64,000 bases of DNA from Vibrio splendidus (GCF_024347615.1 NZ_AP025508.1:124001-188000), one strand, 5' to 3'. Shown: positions 17,318 to 27,261, counted from the first letter of the stretch. The notes: a model not told the origin generated them from the sequence alone. Translations and numbers: made by a program.

Positions 17318-18034
17318 ATGCGTCCAAATGACCGCGCTGTAGATCAAATTCGTCCAATTAAAATTACTCGTAACTACACGGCTTATGCTGAAGGTTCTGT
17401 ATTAGTTGAGTTCGGCAACACTAAAGTTCTATGTAATGCGACGGTAGAAGAAAACGTACCGCGTTGGTTAAAAGGCCAAGGAAAGGGTTGGGTAACGGCT
17501 GAATACGGCATGCTGCCACGTGCAACGCACACTCGTAACCGTCGTGAAGCGGCGAGCGGCAAGCAAGGTGGTCGTACGATGGAAATCCAACGTCTGATCG
17601 CGCGTAGCCTACGTGCTGTTGTTGACCTGAAAGTAATGGGTGAAATCATGATCACTGTCGATTGTGATGTTATCCAAGCAGACGGCGGTACTCGTACTGC
17701 TTCTATCTCAGGTGCAAGCGTTGCAATGGCTGATGCTATCAACAGCCTACTAGCAAGCGGCAAACTGAAAAAGAACCCAATGAAAGGCCACGTAGCGGCA
17801 GTTTCAGTGGGCATCGTTGGTGCACAAGCACTGTGTGACCTTGAGTACGTTGAAGACTCAGCCGCTGATACCGACATGAACGTTGTAATGACGGAAGACG
17901 GTAAGATGATTGAGATTCAAGGCACCGCAGAAGGCGAACCGTTCAGCCACGAAGAGCTGATGCAGCTTTTAGCCCTGGCGAATAAGGGCATTACCGATAT
18001 CGTCGAAGCGCAGAAAGCTGCGTTGGCCGACTAG
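17318..18034 (+). CDS. rph: Ribonuclease PH
   Basis: The 238-residue protein has the family length. It starts [14 protein letters not shown], with the core segments [15 protein letters not shown] and [16 protein letters not shown], which form the phosphorolytic active site. RNase PH trims tRNA 3' ends using phosphate. It sits upstream of pyrE as in enterobacteria, with a terminator and about 200 bp between the two. The reading frame is intact to the normal C-terminus, unlike the frameshifted E. coli K-12 allele. Confidence 0.96.
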   Translation: MRPNDRAVDQIRPIKITRNYTAYAEGSVLVEFGNTKVLCNATVEENVPRWLKGQGKGWVTAEYGMLPRATHTRNRREAASGKQGGRTMEIQRLIARSLRAVVDLKVMGEIMITVDCDVIQADGGTRTASISGASVAMADAINSLLASGKLKKNPMKGHVAAVSVGIVGAQALCDLEYVEDSAADTDMNVVMTEDGKMIEIQGTAEGEPFSHEELMQLLALANKGITDIVEAQKAALAD

Positions 18035-18042
18035 TTTCTAGA

Positions 18043-18068
18043 TAGCTCCCACATTGGGGGCTATTTTT
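18043..18068 (+). terminator. Terminator or attenuator between rph and pyrE
   Basis: TAGCTCCC, an ACATT loop and GGGGGCTA are followed by seven T residues. In E. coli an rph-pyrE attenuator controls pyrE by UTP-sensitive coupling. Here the hairpin lies directly after the rph stop and about 180 bp before pyrE, so it may only terminate rph. Such control is inference. Confidence 0.75.
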
Positions 18069-18249
18069 TTATCTTCTTCGTATTCGCGCCCTCCGCGTTG
18101 TTAACTGCGCTTACTCACCCGAATGACTTACTACTCGTAAGCTCACGGGTTTCGCAAGCTTGTTGCCTAGCGGAAAACACGACTACTTAGAAGATACTAA
18201 GAAGAGTTTAAGTTAATTAAGTTTTATTGGATAAACGTAGAGGAAAAAC

Positions 18250-18891
18250 ATGAAAGCATATCAACGTGAATTTATTGAATTTGCACTAGAGAAAGAAGTA
18301 CTTAAGTTTGGTGAGTTTACTTTAAAGTCTGGCCGTAAGAGCCCTTACTTCTTCAATGCTGGATTGTTTAATACAGGTCGTGACCTAGCACGCTTAGGTC
18401 GCTTCTACGCAGCAGCATTGGCAGATTCAGGCATTGAGTTCGACGTACTATTTGGCCCTGCGTACAAAGGTATCCCAATTGCAACGACAACAGCGGTTGC
18501 ACTCGCTGATCACCACGATGTGGACACGCCTTACTGCTTCAACCGTAAAGAAGCGAAGAACCACGGTGAAGGTGGCAACCTAGTGGGTAGCGAACTTGAA
18601 GGTCGCATCATGCTAGTGGATGACGTGATCACTGCTGGTACTGCGATCCGTGAGTCGATGGAAATCATCCAAGCAAACGGTGCTGACTTAGCGGGTGTGC
18701 TTGTTGCTATCGACCGTCAAGAGAAAGGCAAAGGCGAATTGTCTGCGATTCAAGAAGTAGAGCGTGACTTCGGTTGTGCAATTATCTCAATCGTTAGTCT
18801 GACTGATTTGGTGACTTTCCTTGAAGAGAAAGGCACCGACGCAGCACATCTTGAATCTGTAAAAGCGTACCGCGCTCAATATGGTATCTAA
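18250..18891 (+). CDS. pyrE: Orotate phosphoribosyltransferase
   Basis: The 213-residue protein has the family length. The PRPP loop is [15 protein letters not shown], the catalytic flexible loop is [11 protein letters not shown], and [16 protein letters not shown] is the N-terminal signature. It converts orotate and PRPP to OMP in pyrimidine synthesis. An AGAGGAAA ribosome site precedes the ATG. It converges with the lipid A acyltransferase gene at a shared terminator. Confidence 0.97.
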   Translation: MKAYQREFIEFALEKEVLKFGEFTLKSGRKSPYFFNAGLFNTGRDLARLGRFYAAALADSGIEFDVLFGPAYKGIPIATTTAVALADHHDVDTPYCFNRKEAKNHGEGGNLVGSELEGRIMLVDDVITAGTAIRESMEIIQANGADLAGVLVAIDRQEKGKGELSAIQEVERDFGCAIISIVSLTDLVTFLEEKGTDAAHLESVKAYRAQYGI

Positions 18892-18952
18892 TTCGTAAAC
18901 TGAAGAAGTTGAACCTGATGGTTTAGCGCTCTAGGTTAAGAATCGAAAAAGT

Positions 18953-18990
18953 AAAAAGGCCCGAGAGAGATAACTCTTTCGGGCCTTTTT
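18953..18990. terminator. Bidirectional terminator between pyrE and the lipid A acyltransferase
   Basis: AAAAAGGCCCGA at 18953-18964 pairs with TCGGGCCTTTTT at 18979-18990. The intervening GAGAG/CTCTT extends the stem. A- and T-runs flank both sides. Confidence 0.9.
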
Positions 18991-19021
18991 ACTTTTCTAT
19001 TGAGATGAGCTGCTTTCTTAT

Positions 19022-20011
19022 CTATTTATAACGAATACCGCGCTCAATTTCTGGATCTTCCATGGTTTTGAAACGTTTGTGCAGCCACATCCATTGCTCT
19101 GGAGCTCGTAAGATAATTTTCTCAAGATAGCGGTTTAGATAAGCGGCCGCGGCTTTTTCATCTTTGCGTGGATAGTCATCTTCGATTGACTCATCCGCCA
19201 TGATTTCATACTTACCATCGGCATTTCTAAAACCAGACCCCGGAACAAGTGCACATCGGCTAGTGTAAGCCAGAATACTGGTGCCTGTTGTGGTACACGC
19301 ATCTTCTACTGCGAAGAAAGGCACAAACACAGACTTGTTACGGCCATAGTCATGATCCGGCAGATAGAAAAGGATCTCACCCTGACGCAGGATTCGAATC
19401 ATACGCTTCACGTCTTTACGGTGGATAAGACGGTTGCCGTTCTGAGTACGACCACGGTATTGAATGAATTCGTAAGCTGGGTTGTTGTGCGGGCGATAAA
19501 CACCTAAACCAGAAATACCAAGAACGGCCATTGCTCTCGCAGTGATCTCTAGGTTCAAGGCATGTACACAGCACAACAAAACACCTTTACCGTTGGCTTT
19601 GTGTGTACGCAGCGTTTGGGTATCTTTATCCACAAGGATTCTTTTGAAACGCCACGTTGGCCAGAACCAGGTAATGCCGGTTTCGATCAGTGCCATACCA
19701 GTATTCTTAAAGTTCTCACTGACCATGGCAGCGACTTCATCAGCAGGCTTGTCTGGGAAGGCGAGTTCCAAGTTACGTGTTGCGACCGCTACGCGCTTTT
19801 TACCATAGCGAGCCCCAAGAGAGCCCAATGAACGACCTAGCAGTAATAATATACGGTAAGGGAGAACATTAACGATAAGCGCCAATAGCCCAAAACCGAA
19901 CCACACTCCCCAGTATTTAGGGTGGAGTAGTGCCAGAGTAAAAGGTGGCTTAGTAATAACGTGTTGTGCCGTACTGTTTGTCGGAGAAGTTTTCGTCGTC
20001 ATAACCATCAC
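19022..20011 (-). CDS. lpxL: Lipid A biosynthesis acyltransferase, LpxL family
   Basis: The 329-residue inner-membrane enzyme has one N-terminal membrane segment at about 35-55. The catalytic HX4E motif is His150-Glu155 in CVHALNLEITA. YRPHNNPAYEFIQ, RGRTQNGNRLIHRKDVK and LPDHDYG are the LpxL/LpxM signature blocks. It adds a secondary acyl chain to Kdo2-lipid IVA. In V. cholerae the equivalent site near pyrE and slmA has two such genes (LpxL and the hydroxyacyl LpxN). Here there is only one, so the choice between LpxL and LpxN is not settled by sequence reading. Confidence 0.88.
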   Translation of the reverse strand: MMVMTTKTSPTNSTAQHVITKPPFTLALLHPKYWGVWFGFGLLALIVNVLPYRILLLLGRSLGSLGARYGKKRVAVATRNLELAFPDKPADEVAAMVSENFKNTGMALIETGITWFWPTWRFKRILVDKDTQTLRTHKANGKGVLLCCVHALNLEITARAMAVLGISGLGVYRPHNNPAYEFIQYRGRTQNGNRLIHRKDVKRMIRILRQGEILFYLPDHDYGRNKSVFVPFFAVEDACTTTGTSILAYTSRCALVPGSGFRNADGKYEIMADESIEDDYPRKDEKAAAAYLNRYLEKIILRAPEQWMWLHKRFKTMEDPEIERGIRYK

Positions 20012-20017
20012 TTAAGA

Positions 20018-20049
20018 TTTGATTGCTACTTAATTTGATTGCTACTTAA
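20018..20049. repeat. Exact 16-bp tandem duplication at the slmA stop codon
   Basis: TTTGATTGCTACTTAA occurs twice in direct succession at 20018-20033 and 20034-20049. The second copy spans the slmA stop codon. It looks like a recent slip duplication in the gap before the acyltransferase gene. Confidence 0.9.
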
Positions 20050-20632
20050 TCTGAGCGCTCAGCAGTGCCCAATAAGCATCAAAGTTTTCTGTTGGTTGAT
20101 ATTTGAAGTCAGAACGTACAAATCGATTCAAGCTGCCTTCAACCTGACCGAGCAGTTGAGCTGCTAAGATCTTCTCATCAACAGGGAACGATTTCCCTTC
20201 ACGAAGCTTCCTTTCACGCAAGATCTGGCGAAGTTGAGTCTCAATACGCTCAAAAAGCTGATTGATGCGTTCACGCAGGCGTTCATTCTCAAACATTAGG
20301 GCATGGCCCGACAAAATACGAGTCAACCCCGGGTTGCGCTCAGAAAAGACCAAGATAAGCTGCATGACTAAGCGAATACGCTCAAGTGTATCTTTCTCTT
20401 CATCTAGAATACGGTTGATTCGAGACATCAACGCTTCTTCAATGAACTCGATCAGGCCTTCAAACATGCGAGCTTTGCTTGGGAAGTGGCGGTAGAGCGC
20501 AGCTTCAGATACGCCGACTTGCTTGGCCAATTTTACCGTTGTGATACGAGAAGCACCTTCGGTCGATTCCAACATTTGTGCGAGAGCTTGTAGGATTTCT
20601 TCACGACGGTTTGATTTTCGAGTACCAGCCAT
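20042..20632 (-). CDS. slmA: Nucleoid occlusion factor SlmA (TetR-type)
   Basis: The 196-residue protein has the SlmA length. A helix-turn-helix ([23 protein letters not shown], split here by eye at residues 30-55) precedes the all-helical dimerisation domain. SlmA binds specific chromosomal sites and blocks FtsZ ring assembly over the nucleoid. The coaBC-slmA neighbourhood is conserved in gamma-proteobacteria. The stop codon lies in a 16-bp tandem duplication. Confidence 0.95.
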   Translation of the reverse strand: MAGTRKSNRREEILQALAQMLESTEGASRITTVKLAKQVGVSEAALYRHFPSKARMFEGLIEFIEEALMSRINRILDEEKDTLERIRLVMQLILVFSERNPGLTRILSGHALMFENERLRERINQLFERIETQLRQILRERKLREGKSFPVDEKILAAQLLGQVEGSLNRFVRSDFKYQPTENFDAYWALLSAQIK

Positions 20633-20771
20633 CTATTTACTTCCTTTCCTAAAGATGAGGATTGAGTGAAGCAGGATTATAAACACCATTCAATTCTGTT
20701 TCCTAGTTTTGTGAGCCCTAGGTCAACAGAATCGAGAGGTGTCAGCAGATTGTCAGAGCAAATTTGTGCGT

Positions 20772-22013
20772 TTATGCACCAATAAGCTGTTGGATCTGAT
20801 CGAGGATCTGGAAACCAAGTGTGTCTTTGCTATCCAGTGGCAGAGATTTATCACCGTCTTTCCAATAAAGGTGCAATTCATTACTGCTGCTATTGAAGCC
20901 TTGCCCTTCGACAGAGACATCATTAGCACAAATCATATCGAGGTTCTTTCTTTCCAGTTTGCCGCGCGCGTACTTCTCAACATCTTGAGTTTCTGCAGCG
21001 AAGCCAACAGTAAATGGGCGACCTTCGGACATTGAGGCTACAGAAGCGACAATGTCTGGGTTCTTAACCATTTGAATGGTCATGTCGTCTTTACCATCGA
21101 CCTTTTTAAGCTTTTGGTCTGCAATGGTCTCAGGGCGGTAATCGGCCACCGCGGCGCAGCTGATGAAAATATCGTGTTGAGCTGCGTTGGCAGTAACGGC
21201 ATCAAACATCTGTTGTGCGCTGTCGATATCAATGCGATTGACCTTGTTTGGCGTCGCAAGTGAAACAGGGCCACTGATTAGAGTCACTGTTGCACCTTGT
21301 TTAGCGGCCGCTTCAGCCAGTGCATAGCCCATCTTGCCTGAGCTATGGTTGGTAATGTAACGCACCGGGTCGATGGCTTCACGAGTTGGACCCGCCGTAA
21401 TTAACACCGAACGGCCAGCAAGCGGCTTAGGTTGGAAGAAGTCTTCACAACGGTGCACGAGCTGCATTGGTTCTAGCATACGACCCATGCCGACATCACC
21501 ACACGCTTGTTCGCCTGCGGCAGGGCCCCAGATTTCACAGCCACGACGTTTTAGCGTCGCGATGTTCTCTTGAGTCGCCGGGTGGCTGTACATCTGTTGG
21601 TTCATTGCCGGAGATACCGCAACTGGCGCATCGGTTGCTAAAAGCAGTGTGGTCAGCAGGTCGTTGCCCATACCTGCCGTCATGCGAGCAATAAGATCTG
21701 CGGTTGCTGGCGCTAGTAATACCAAGTCAGCCCATTTTGCGAGCTCGATATGCCCCATGGAAGCCTCAGCAGCAGGATCAAGCAAACTATCAGATACTGG
21801 CCTTCCAGAGACGGCTTGCATGGTGAGAGGAGTGATGAACTCCTTGGCTGCATTCGTCATCACGACTTGTACTTGCGCCCCACGTTCAATTAAGCGTCGA
21901 GTCAGTTCGGCACATTTATACGCAGCGATACCACCACTAATGCCAAGTAGGATTTTTTTTCCAGCTAGGCCTTGTAGGTCAGCGTTATCCAGTTGATTAA
22001 CCAATGTTTGCAT
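20772..22013 (-). CDS. coaBC: Bifunctional phosphopantothenoylcysteine decarboxylase / phosphopantothenate-cysteine ligase
   Basis: The 413-residue fused enzyme makes 4'-phosphopantetheine for coenzyme A. The N-terminal flavoprotein half (about 1-200) has [15 protein letters not shown] and the PAMN substrate motif (SPAMNQQMY). The C-terminal synthetase half starts near [20 protein letters not shown] and has the CTP-site region [12 protein letters not shown] and GFAAET. It lies beside slmA and is divergent from radC, a typical gamma-proteobacterial order. Confidence 0.96.
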   Translation of the reverse strand: MQTLVNQLDNADLQGLAGKKILLGISGGIAAYKCAELTRRLIERGAQVQVVMTNAAKEFITPLTMQAVSGRPVSDSLLDPAAEASMGHIELAKWADLVLLAPATADLIARMTAGMGNDLLTTLLLATDAPVAVSPAMNQQMYSHPATQENIATLKRRGCEIWGPAAGEQACGDVGMGRMLEPMQLVHRCEDFFQPKPLAGRSVLITAGPTREAIDPVRYITNHSSGKMGYALAEAAAKQGATVTLISGPVSLATPNKVNRIDIDSAQQMFDAVTANAAQHDIFISCAAVADYRPETIADQKLKKVDGKDDMTIQMVKNPDIVASVASMSEGRPFTVGFAAETQDVEKYARGKLERKNLDMICANDVSVEGQGFNSSSNELHLYWKDGDKSLPLDSKDTLGFQILDQIQQLIGA

Positions 22014-22236
22014 GATTCTGTTCCTTAATTTCTCTGGGACTTACGATATCAGAACAAAGGATTAGTGCCTAGAAGCAGAATTCGAACAGATTTGATGCTC
22101 ATCAAATTGGTGTTATCAAACTTATCAATTACACGGTTTTGCTAGCGACTCGTTTCCTTTTCTCTTTATCAAAGGATCTCTGGTTGCAAGCTCATTAAGC
22201 TGATGGATCGTATTCATGACCCTAAATAGCCTTTAT

Positions 22237-22911
22237 ATGCCTATAAGTAAGATGCCTGTTGAGTCGATGCCAAGAGAAAAGTTACTGAGTCGAGGGCCAG
22301 ATTCTTTAAGTGATGCGGAGTTGTTAGCGATATTTCTTCGAACGGGTACACAAGGAATGAATGTTTTAGAGCTTTCTGACAAGTTGATCAAAGATTTTGG
22401 TTCACTGCGCCAACTTTTTTCTGCAACCGAGACTGAGTTTTGTGCTCATAAAGGGATGGGGCAGGCGAAATATGTCCAGTTGCAGGCTGTTTTAGAGATG
22501 ACGCAACGTTATTTGGCAGAGACTTTATCTCGAGGGGATGCACTCACTAGCCCAAGCCATACCAAGTTGTATCTTTCGAGTATATTGCGCGATCGCCAGC
22601 GAGAAGCCTTCTATATCTTGTTCCTAGATAATCAAAACAGGGTAATAAAGGATGAAGTGATGTTTGAAGGAACCATCGATGCCGCATCAGTTTACCCTAG
22701 AGAAGTAGTGAAACGGGCACTTCATCATAATGCAGCTGCATTAATCCTAGCGCACAACCATCCTTCTGGTGTCGCGGAGCCAAGCCAAGCAGATAGGCGA
22801 ATTACACGCAGATTAACCGACGCATTGGCGCTGGTGGACATCCGAATTCTCGACCATTTTGTGGTTGGAGATGGCGAAGTTATCTCTTTTGCAGAACGCG
22901 GATGGATTTGA
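22237..22911 (+). CDS. radC: RadC/JAB-domain protein
   Basis: I use the ATG at 22237 ([10 protein letters not shown], 224 residues); an ATG seven codons earlier is possible. An N-terminal helix-hairpin-helix region ([15 protein letters not shown]) precedes the MPN/JAB metalloprotease-like domain with zinc motif HNHPSG...D near residues 175-190. RadC was named for a DNA-repair phenotype that was later withdrawn, and its function is unknown. The gene is divergent from coaBC and upstream of rpmB, as in enterobacteria. Confidence 0.93.
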   Translation: MPISKMPVESMPREKLLSRGPDSLSDAELLAIFLRTGTQGMNVLELSDKLIKDFGSLRQLFSATETEFCAHKGMGQAKYVQLQAVLEMTQRYLAETLSRGDALTSPSHTKLYLSSILRDRQREAFYILFLDNQNRVIKDEVMFEGTIDAASVYPREVVKRALHHNAAALILAHNHPSGVAEPSQADRRITRRLTDALALVDIRILDHFVVGDGEVISFAERGWI

Positions 22912-23052
22912 ATCACATTTTAGGTTGTTAGTTGCGTTAAATCTGCTATCATTCCGCCCACATTTTAGAACCTTAAATCAGCTCTGATTACTCAAATAGC
23001 TGCCCTGTTCAAAAAAAGATCACGAAATCCTTAAAAAGGATCTGTTCGGGTC

Positions 23053-23081
23053 TTGAGCAATGCATGTCAAGTTAGTATAAT
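23053..23081 (+). promoter_or_regulatory. Strong sigma-70 promoter for rpmB-rpmG
   Basis: TTGAGC and a consensus TATAAT are spaced 17 bp. Transcription from about 23088 would leave a leader of roughly 115 nt. The leader includes an imperfect hairpin (ACCTCTA...TAGAGAGGT, about 23127-23158), a possible site for ribosomal-protein feedback. Confidence 0.8.
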
Positions 23082-23203
23082 ACGCGACCTTTGATAGCCT
23101 TGAATGGATTTTCCATTATGGTTTTTACCTCTATTTTCAGAATTGATAGAGAGGTTCGGCCACCAAGGTTGATATCGAGCTGAAACGATTTGGAGAGACA
23201 TTC

Positions 23204-23440
23204 ATGTCCCGAGTATGTCAAGTAACTGGTAAGCGTCCAGTAACGGGTAATAACCGTTCACACGCACGCAATGCTACCAAGCGTCGTTTTCTGCCGAACC
23301 TACAAACTCACCGTTTCTGGGTAGAGAGCGAAAAACGTTTTGTTAAACTACGTCTAACTGCTAAAGGCATGCGTATTATTGATAAGAAAGGCATCGATGC
23401 TGTTCTTGTTGATATCCGTGCACGTGGCGAAAACGTTTAA
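23204..23440 (+). CDS. rpmB: 50S ribosomal protein L28
   Basis: The 78-residue basic protein starts [21 protein letters not shown], the L28 signature. GGAGAGA precedes the ATG. It forms an operon with rpmG 13 bp downstream, as in E. coli. Confidence 0.97.
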   Translation: MSRVCQVTGKRPVTGNNRSHARNATKRRFLPNLQTHRFWVESEKRFVKLRLTAKGMRIIDKKGIDAVLVDIRARGENV

Positions 23441-23453
23441 GAGGAATTAAGCA

Positions 23454-23621
23454 ATGGCTAAAGGCATTCGTGAGAAAATCCGTCTAGTATCTTCTGCTGG
23501 AACTGGTCACTTCTACACAACTGACAAGAACAAGCGTAACATGCCAGGCAAATTTGAGATCAAAAAGTTTGATCCAGTAGTTCGCCAGCACGTTATGTAC
23601 AAAGAAGCTAAAATCAAGTAA
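23454..23621 (+). CDS. rpmG: 50S ribosomal protein L33
   Basis: The 55-residue protein starts [20 protein letters not shown] and ends EAKIK, matching L33. The ribosome site GAGGA is at 23441-23445. The CxxC zinc pairs are absent, so this is the zinc-independent form. It is followed by a strong terminator. Confidence 0.97.
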   Translation: MAKGIREKIRLVSSAGTGHFYTTDKNKRNMPGKFEIKKFDPVVRQHVMYKEAKIK

Positions 23622-23663
23622 TTGATAGCCCCTTTGTCTCTTCTTTTATAGAAGAATAAATTA

Positions 23664-23692
23664 AAAACCCAGCTTATAGCTGGGTTTTTTTA
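23664..23692 (+). terminator. Terminator of rpmB-rpmG
   Basis: AAACCCAGCT, a TAT loop and AGCTGGGTTT form a perfect 10-bp stem. A T-run follows. Confidence 0.92.
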
Positions 23693-23722
23693 TGCCCAAA
23701 ATTTGGGAAGCCCCATTGTTTT

Positions 23723-23798
23723 GAGAGGTCTAAGGTTTTTTGAGAAGCTTAAGCTTTTTCGAGAAGACTAAGTGTTTTTGATAGACGTAAGTTTCATT
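23723..23798. repeat. Degenerate 19-bp tandem repeat, four units
   Basis: Units start at 23723, 23742, 23761 and 23780 with an exact 19-bp period. They read roughly GAGAAGNCTAAGNNTTTTT, the last being the most diverged. The repeat occupies the noncoding gap between rpmG and the next gene; the rest of 23622-23932 has only the rpmG terminator and a likely promoter region. Confidence 0.7.
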
Positions 23799-23932
23799 GG
23801 CTCAATTTGGCACCTACCGCACAGACGTTACACTTGCCGATGGGCTTATGTGATAGAAAATAGCGCAACATAGAAAGTATCGCCTTTTTCACGATATACT
23901 GAACACTCAATAGGTTAGATGAGCAGAATCAG

Positions 23933-24517
23933 ATGAGATATCGTGGACGCCGATGGAACAACATACTCATGTTCAGTGTGATTGCTTTTATTGGGGTGTT
24001 AAACCTTCCAACATTGATCAAAGCTTATTTGATCGAGCCCGAACCTGAAGTTACGGTCAGCAGCCCTTATCCTTCTCTTTTAAATCCAGCAGCTGAGCTT
24101 CAAGCTTTGCACTTTGCTAATTGGTCAGTTGTGCTAGAAGACGATCATTGGGTTTATCAATTTAAAGAGACAACACTTCCTCAAACTACCAGTGCACAAG
24201 AGTTGTCGCAGCGATGGAAAGAGCTTGTGGGTACCGAAGTCGATTCTCAAACCTATACCGACCTCTCACCACAACTGAATACCCCGCACACCATCGAGGT
24301 GTGGTATCAAGATCAAGAAGAACCACAACGTATTACCTATTATCAACTGCCTCAGTTCTGGCTGCTAAAAAACTGGAATGATCAGTGGTTGGCGGTGTCT
24401 ATTGAAGAGAGCTACTTGTTTCCAAGTTTTGGCTCAGACCAGTCCTTTAAATCAGACCAGTCATTTAAGTCAGACAAGCTATCTATATCAGAAAAATCAC
24501 CTAAATCGGACGACTAA
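23933..24517 (+). CDS. Conserved hypothetical membrane-anchored protein upstream of mutM
   Basis: The 194-residue protein is of unknown function. Residues about 12-32 form one membrane helix after a basic N-terminus (MRYRGRRW), so the rest is probably periplasmic. The body is rich in Trp, Tyr and acidic residues and has no motif I recognise. The last 30 residues are low-complexity Ser/Lys/Asp with SDQSFK repeated, made by an approximate 15-bp DNA repeat. It ends 2 bp before mutM and is probably cotranscribed. A hypothetical gene occupies this place in V. cholerae too, from memory. Confidence 0.8.
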   Translation: MRYRGRRWNNILMFSVIAFIGVLNLPTLIKAYLIEPEPEVTVSSPYPSLLNPAAELQALHFANWSVVLEDDHWVYQFKETTLPQTTSAQELSQRWKELVGTEVDSQTYTDLSPQLNTPHTIEVWYQDQEEPQRITYYQLPQFWLLKNWNDQWLAVSIEESYLFPSFGSDQSFKSDQSFKSDKLSISEKSPKSDD

Positions 24518-24519
24518 CT

Positions 24520-25329
24520 ATGCCTGAATTACCCGAAGTTGAAGTAAGCCGAATGGGGATCTCGCCTCATTTAGTCGGTGAGAAAATTAAAACTCTGACT
24601 TTTCGTACACCTAAATTGCGTTGGGATATCCCTCAAGAACTTAAGCGATTAGAAGGGCAGGTGATTCGCTCTATTTCACGCCGAGCTAAGTACCTATTGA
24701 TAGAAACTGATACCGGAACAGCCATTGTTCACCTTGGGATGTCTGGCTCACTGCGCGTGTTAGATGCCGATTTTCCAGCGGCCAAGCACGATCACGTGGA
24801 TCTTAAGTTAACCAATGGCAAGATATTGCGTTACAACGATCCGCGTCGCTTTGGTGCGTGGTTATGGTCGGCGCCTGATGAAATACATACAGTATTACTG
24901 GGTTCTGGTCCTGAGCCACTAACTGACGACTTCAACGCAGATTACATTGCTGAAAAAGCAGAAAAGCGTAAAGTTGCCGTCAAACAGTTCATTATGGACA
25001 ACAAAGTGGTGGTCGGCGTGGGAAATATCTACGCCAATGAAGCGCTGTTTTCTTCACGAATCCATCCTTTGCGGCCAGCAAGCAAAGTGACAAAAGAAGA
25101 ATGGGCCTTGTTAACCAAAGAGATCAAACAAGTACTCGCTACCGCCATCAAACAAGGCGGTACTACACTCAAAGATTTCGCACAAGCGGATGGCAAGCCG
25201 GGGTATTTTGCTCAAGAGCTGCAAGTTTATGGAAAAGCGGGTGCAGAGTGCCCGAGTTGTGGTGAGAAACTTGAAGAGCAAAAAATCGGACAGAGGAATA
25301 CGTTTTTTTGCTCTCAATGTCAGGTATAG
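24520..25329 (+). CDS. mutM: Formamidopyrimidine-DNA glycosylase (Fpg)
   Basis: The 269-residue protein begins with the invariant PELPEVE. After Met removal Pro becomes the catalytic N-terminus, with Glu2 next. The H2TH domain includes [15 protein letters not shown]-terminal zinc finger has four cysteines (CPSC...CSQC). It excises 8-oxoguanine and formamidopyrimidines and cuts the abasic site. It is translationally close to the hypothetical gene upstream. Confidence 0.97.
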   Translation: MPELPEVEVSRMGISPHLVGEKIKTLTFRTPKLRWDIPQELKRLEGQVIRSISRRAKYLLIETDTGTAIVHLGMSGSLRVLDADFPAAKHDHVDLKLTNGKILRYNDPRRFGAWLWSAPDEIHTVLLGSGPEPLTDDFNADYIAEKAEKRKVAVKQFIMDNKVVVGVGNIYANEALFSSRIHPLRPASKVTKEEWALLTKEIKQVLATAIKQGGTTLKDFAQADGKPGYFAQELQVYGKAGAECPSCGEKLEEQKIGQRNTFFCSQCQV

Positions 25330-25420
25330 AAAAACTGAACCTATGTTCACTTTTTTAAGCTAGTAGATATGCGGTCTAGTAGCTACAATTGCAATAATTA
25401 TACGAATTGAGAATAGTAGA

Positions 25421-26425
25421 ATGAAATATTTAGTAACTGGCGTTGCTGGCTTTATTGGCTCTGCAGTTTCAGAGCGACTATGTGCGGCAGGACATGAAGT
25501 TATCGGTATTGATAACTTAAATGACTACTACGAAGTCTCTTTAAAACATGATCGCCTAAAGCGCATTGAGCATGAAAGCCTGACCTTTATCGAGCTTGAT
25601 CTTGCTGATAGGGAAGGCATGGCGAAGCTGTTTGCTGAGCAAAAGTTTGACCGTGTGATTCATTTAGCAGCGCAAGCTGGTGTTCGTTACTCAATTGATA
25701 ATCCAATGGCGTATGCTGATAGCAACCTTGTCGGTCATTTAGCTATTTTGGAAGGTTGTCGTCACAACAAGGTTGAACACCTCGTTTATGCTTCATCGAG
25801 CTCCGTTTATGGCTTGAATCAAAAAATGCCATTCCATACGGCAGACAGTGTTGATCACCCGATCTCACTGTACGCCGCGACTAAAAAGTCGAATGAGCTA
25901 ATGGCGCATACCTATTCTCATTTATACGACGTACCGACAACCGGCCTACGTTTCTTTACCGTTTACGGCCCTTGGAGCCGCCCTGATATGGCGATGTTCA
26001 AGTTTGCGAATCTAATCGTGGCGGGTAAAGAGATCGATATCTATAACAATGGCGATATGATGCGCGACTTCACTTATATCGATGATATTGTTGAAGGTAT
26101 TATTCGTGTACAAGATCGTATTCCAGCCAAGCAACTAGATTGGACCGTTGAGCAAGGCTCACCAGCAACCAGTTCTGCTCCGTATCGCGTATTTAATATC
26201 GGCCATGGTAGCCCCGTTAAATTGATGGATTACATAGAAGCATTAGAAGGTGCTCTAGGTGTTGAAGCGAAAAAGAACTTCATGCCAATGCAGCCAGGTG
26301 ATGTGTACGCGACTTACGCGGATACGGAAGATCTGTTTGAAGCGGTTGGCTACAAGCCTCAAGTTAAGATCCAAGAAGGAGCGAAAGCTTTCGCGGATTG
26401 GTATAAAGCCTATTACTCGCTTTAA
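25421..26425 (+). CDS. UDP-glucuronate 4-epimerase-like SDR
   Basis: The 334-residue extended SDR has the NAD-binding [11 protein letters not shown] near residue 6. IDNLNDYY is a hallmark of UDP-GlcA epimerases, and AAQAGVRYS follows. The catalytic pair is Tyr/Lys in SLYAATKKSNE, with the substrate segment FFTVYGPWSRPDMA. It would interconvert UDP-glucuronate and UDP-galacturonate for LPS or capsule. The Ugd that makes UDP-GlcA is encoded 21 kb away at 46750. The gene stands alone between mutM and a bidirectional terminator. Confidence 0.88.
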   Translation: MKYLVTGVAGFIGSAVSERLCAAGHEVIGIDNLNDYYEVSLKHDRLKRIEHESLTFIELDLADREGMAKLFAEQKFDRVIHLAAQAGVRYSIDNPMAYADSNLVGHLAILEGCRHNKVEHLVYASSSSVYGLNQKMPFHTADSVDHPISLYAATKKSNELMAHTYSHLYDVPTTGLRFFTVYGPWSRPDMAMFKFANLIVAGKEIDIYNNGDMMRDFTYIDDIVEGIIRVQDRIPAKQLDWTVEQGSPATSSAPYRVFNIGHGSPVKLMDYIEALEGALGVEAKKNFMPMQPGDVYATYADTEDLFEAVGYKPQVKIQEGAKAFADWYKAYYSL

Positions 26426-26443
26426 AAAAGTCACGGTTTTATC

Positions 26444-26472
26444 AAAAATAGCGCTCAATGAGCGCTATTTTT
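26444..26472. terminator. Bidirectional terminator after the epimerase gene
   Basis: AAAAATAGCGCT, a CAATG loop and AGCGCTATTTTT form a perfect 12-bp stem. An almost identical hairpin lies at 27572-27600 on the other side of the GT25 gene. Confidence 0.92.
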
Positions 26473-26502
26473 AATTTTGGAGAGCGTTAATGTTTAGCTT
26501 CG

Positions 26503-27261
26503 CTATCTATATAATTTTGGCCTGTGCTTTTTATCTAAGATAGAGAGGTGGTAAAAATTAGTTATTAGGTTGAGCATCATGTTTTTTATTTTGTTAGTAG
26601 ATTTCATAAAGGCCACCGAATAGTCTTTTTTACCTTTATGTTTACGACAACCAATAATTGACGGCTGTTTACTACGTTGTAATCCTGCAGAAGAAACACC
26701 AAACATGGGATGTTTATGAACCCAAGTATTCCGTAAGAATACATCGACTGGATAATTGAAAGTTGAACTTTGTTCGATGAAAGCTTGTGCCGCTTTGGGA
26801 GATATAGCGTAACAGGCGGTTCCTTGAGGTACTTTCAAATACTTTACAAGGTGTTGGATATCGTGCCTATCAACTGAGTAATGTAATTTGTTCTTACTGT
26901 CTTGTAAGCGAATAAAGCCACACTGCTCAATATGCTGCTCGGCGATAGTCAGAGTATTACGAAATATGTTGATATCAATATCGGCATGATCTTCGAAGAC
27001 TAAAATGGGTTCATTGAGCTCTATACATTTTTGCCAAATAAGGTAGTGGCTTGCATAACATCCAATCTCTCCAATTGCATGCGGCCTACCCATATTGTGT
27101 AAAAAAGCTCTATCATGAATTCTTTTTAGTAGAGGATGCTCATCGGTTCGCGCATCTACTCCAATAAAAAACTCAAAATCAACCTGAACATCCTTAAGGG
27201 CATCTGCTGTTGATTTTTGCCTACAATGGTTCTCTTTTAAGGTAATACAGTATGATTTCAT
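26503..27261 (-). CDS. Glycosyltransferase family 25 (LPS) with altered acidic motif
   Basis: The 252-residue protein has the GT25 layout: MKSYCITLKENHCRQ start, FFIGVDAR, and GCYASHYLIWQKC. The usual EDDA near residue 90 is here EDHAD, replacing the second Asp by His, which could weaken metal or donor binding. GT25 enzymes add galactose or glucose to LPS/LOS. It is a lone minus-strand gene between two nearly identical terminators, suggesting insertion as a cassette. A better-preserved paralogue is at 42617. Confidence 0.82.
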   Translation of the reverse strand: MKSYCITLKENHCRQKSTADALKDVQVDFEFFIGVDARTDEHPLLKRIHDRAFLHNMGRPHAIGEIGCYASHYLIWQKCIELNEPILVFEDHADIDINIFRNTLTIAEQHIEQCGFIRLQDSKNKLHYSVDRHDIQHLVKYLKVPQGTACYAISPKAAQAFIEQSSTFNYPVDVFLRNTWVHKHPMFGVSSAGLQRSKQPSIIGCRKHKGKKDYSVAFMKSTNKIKNMMLNLITNFYHLSILDKKHRPKLYR

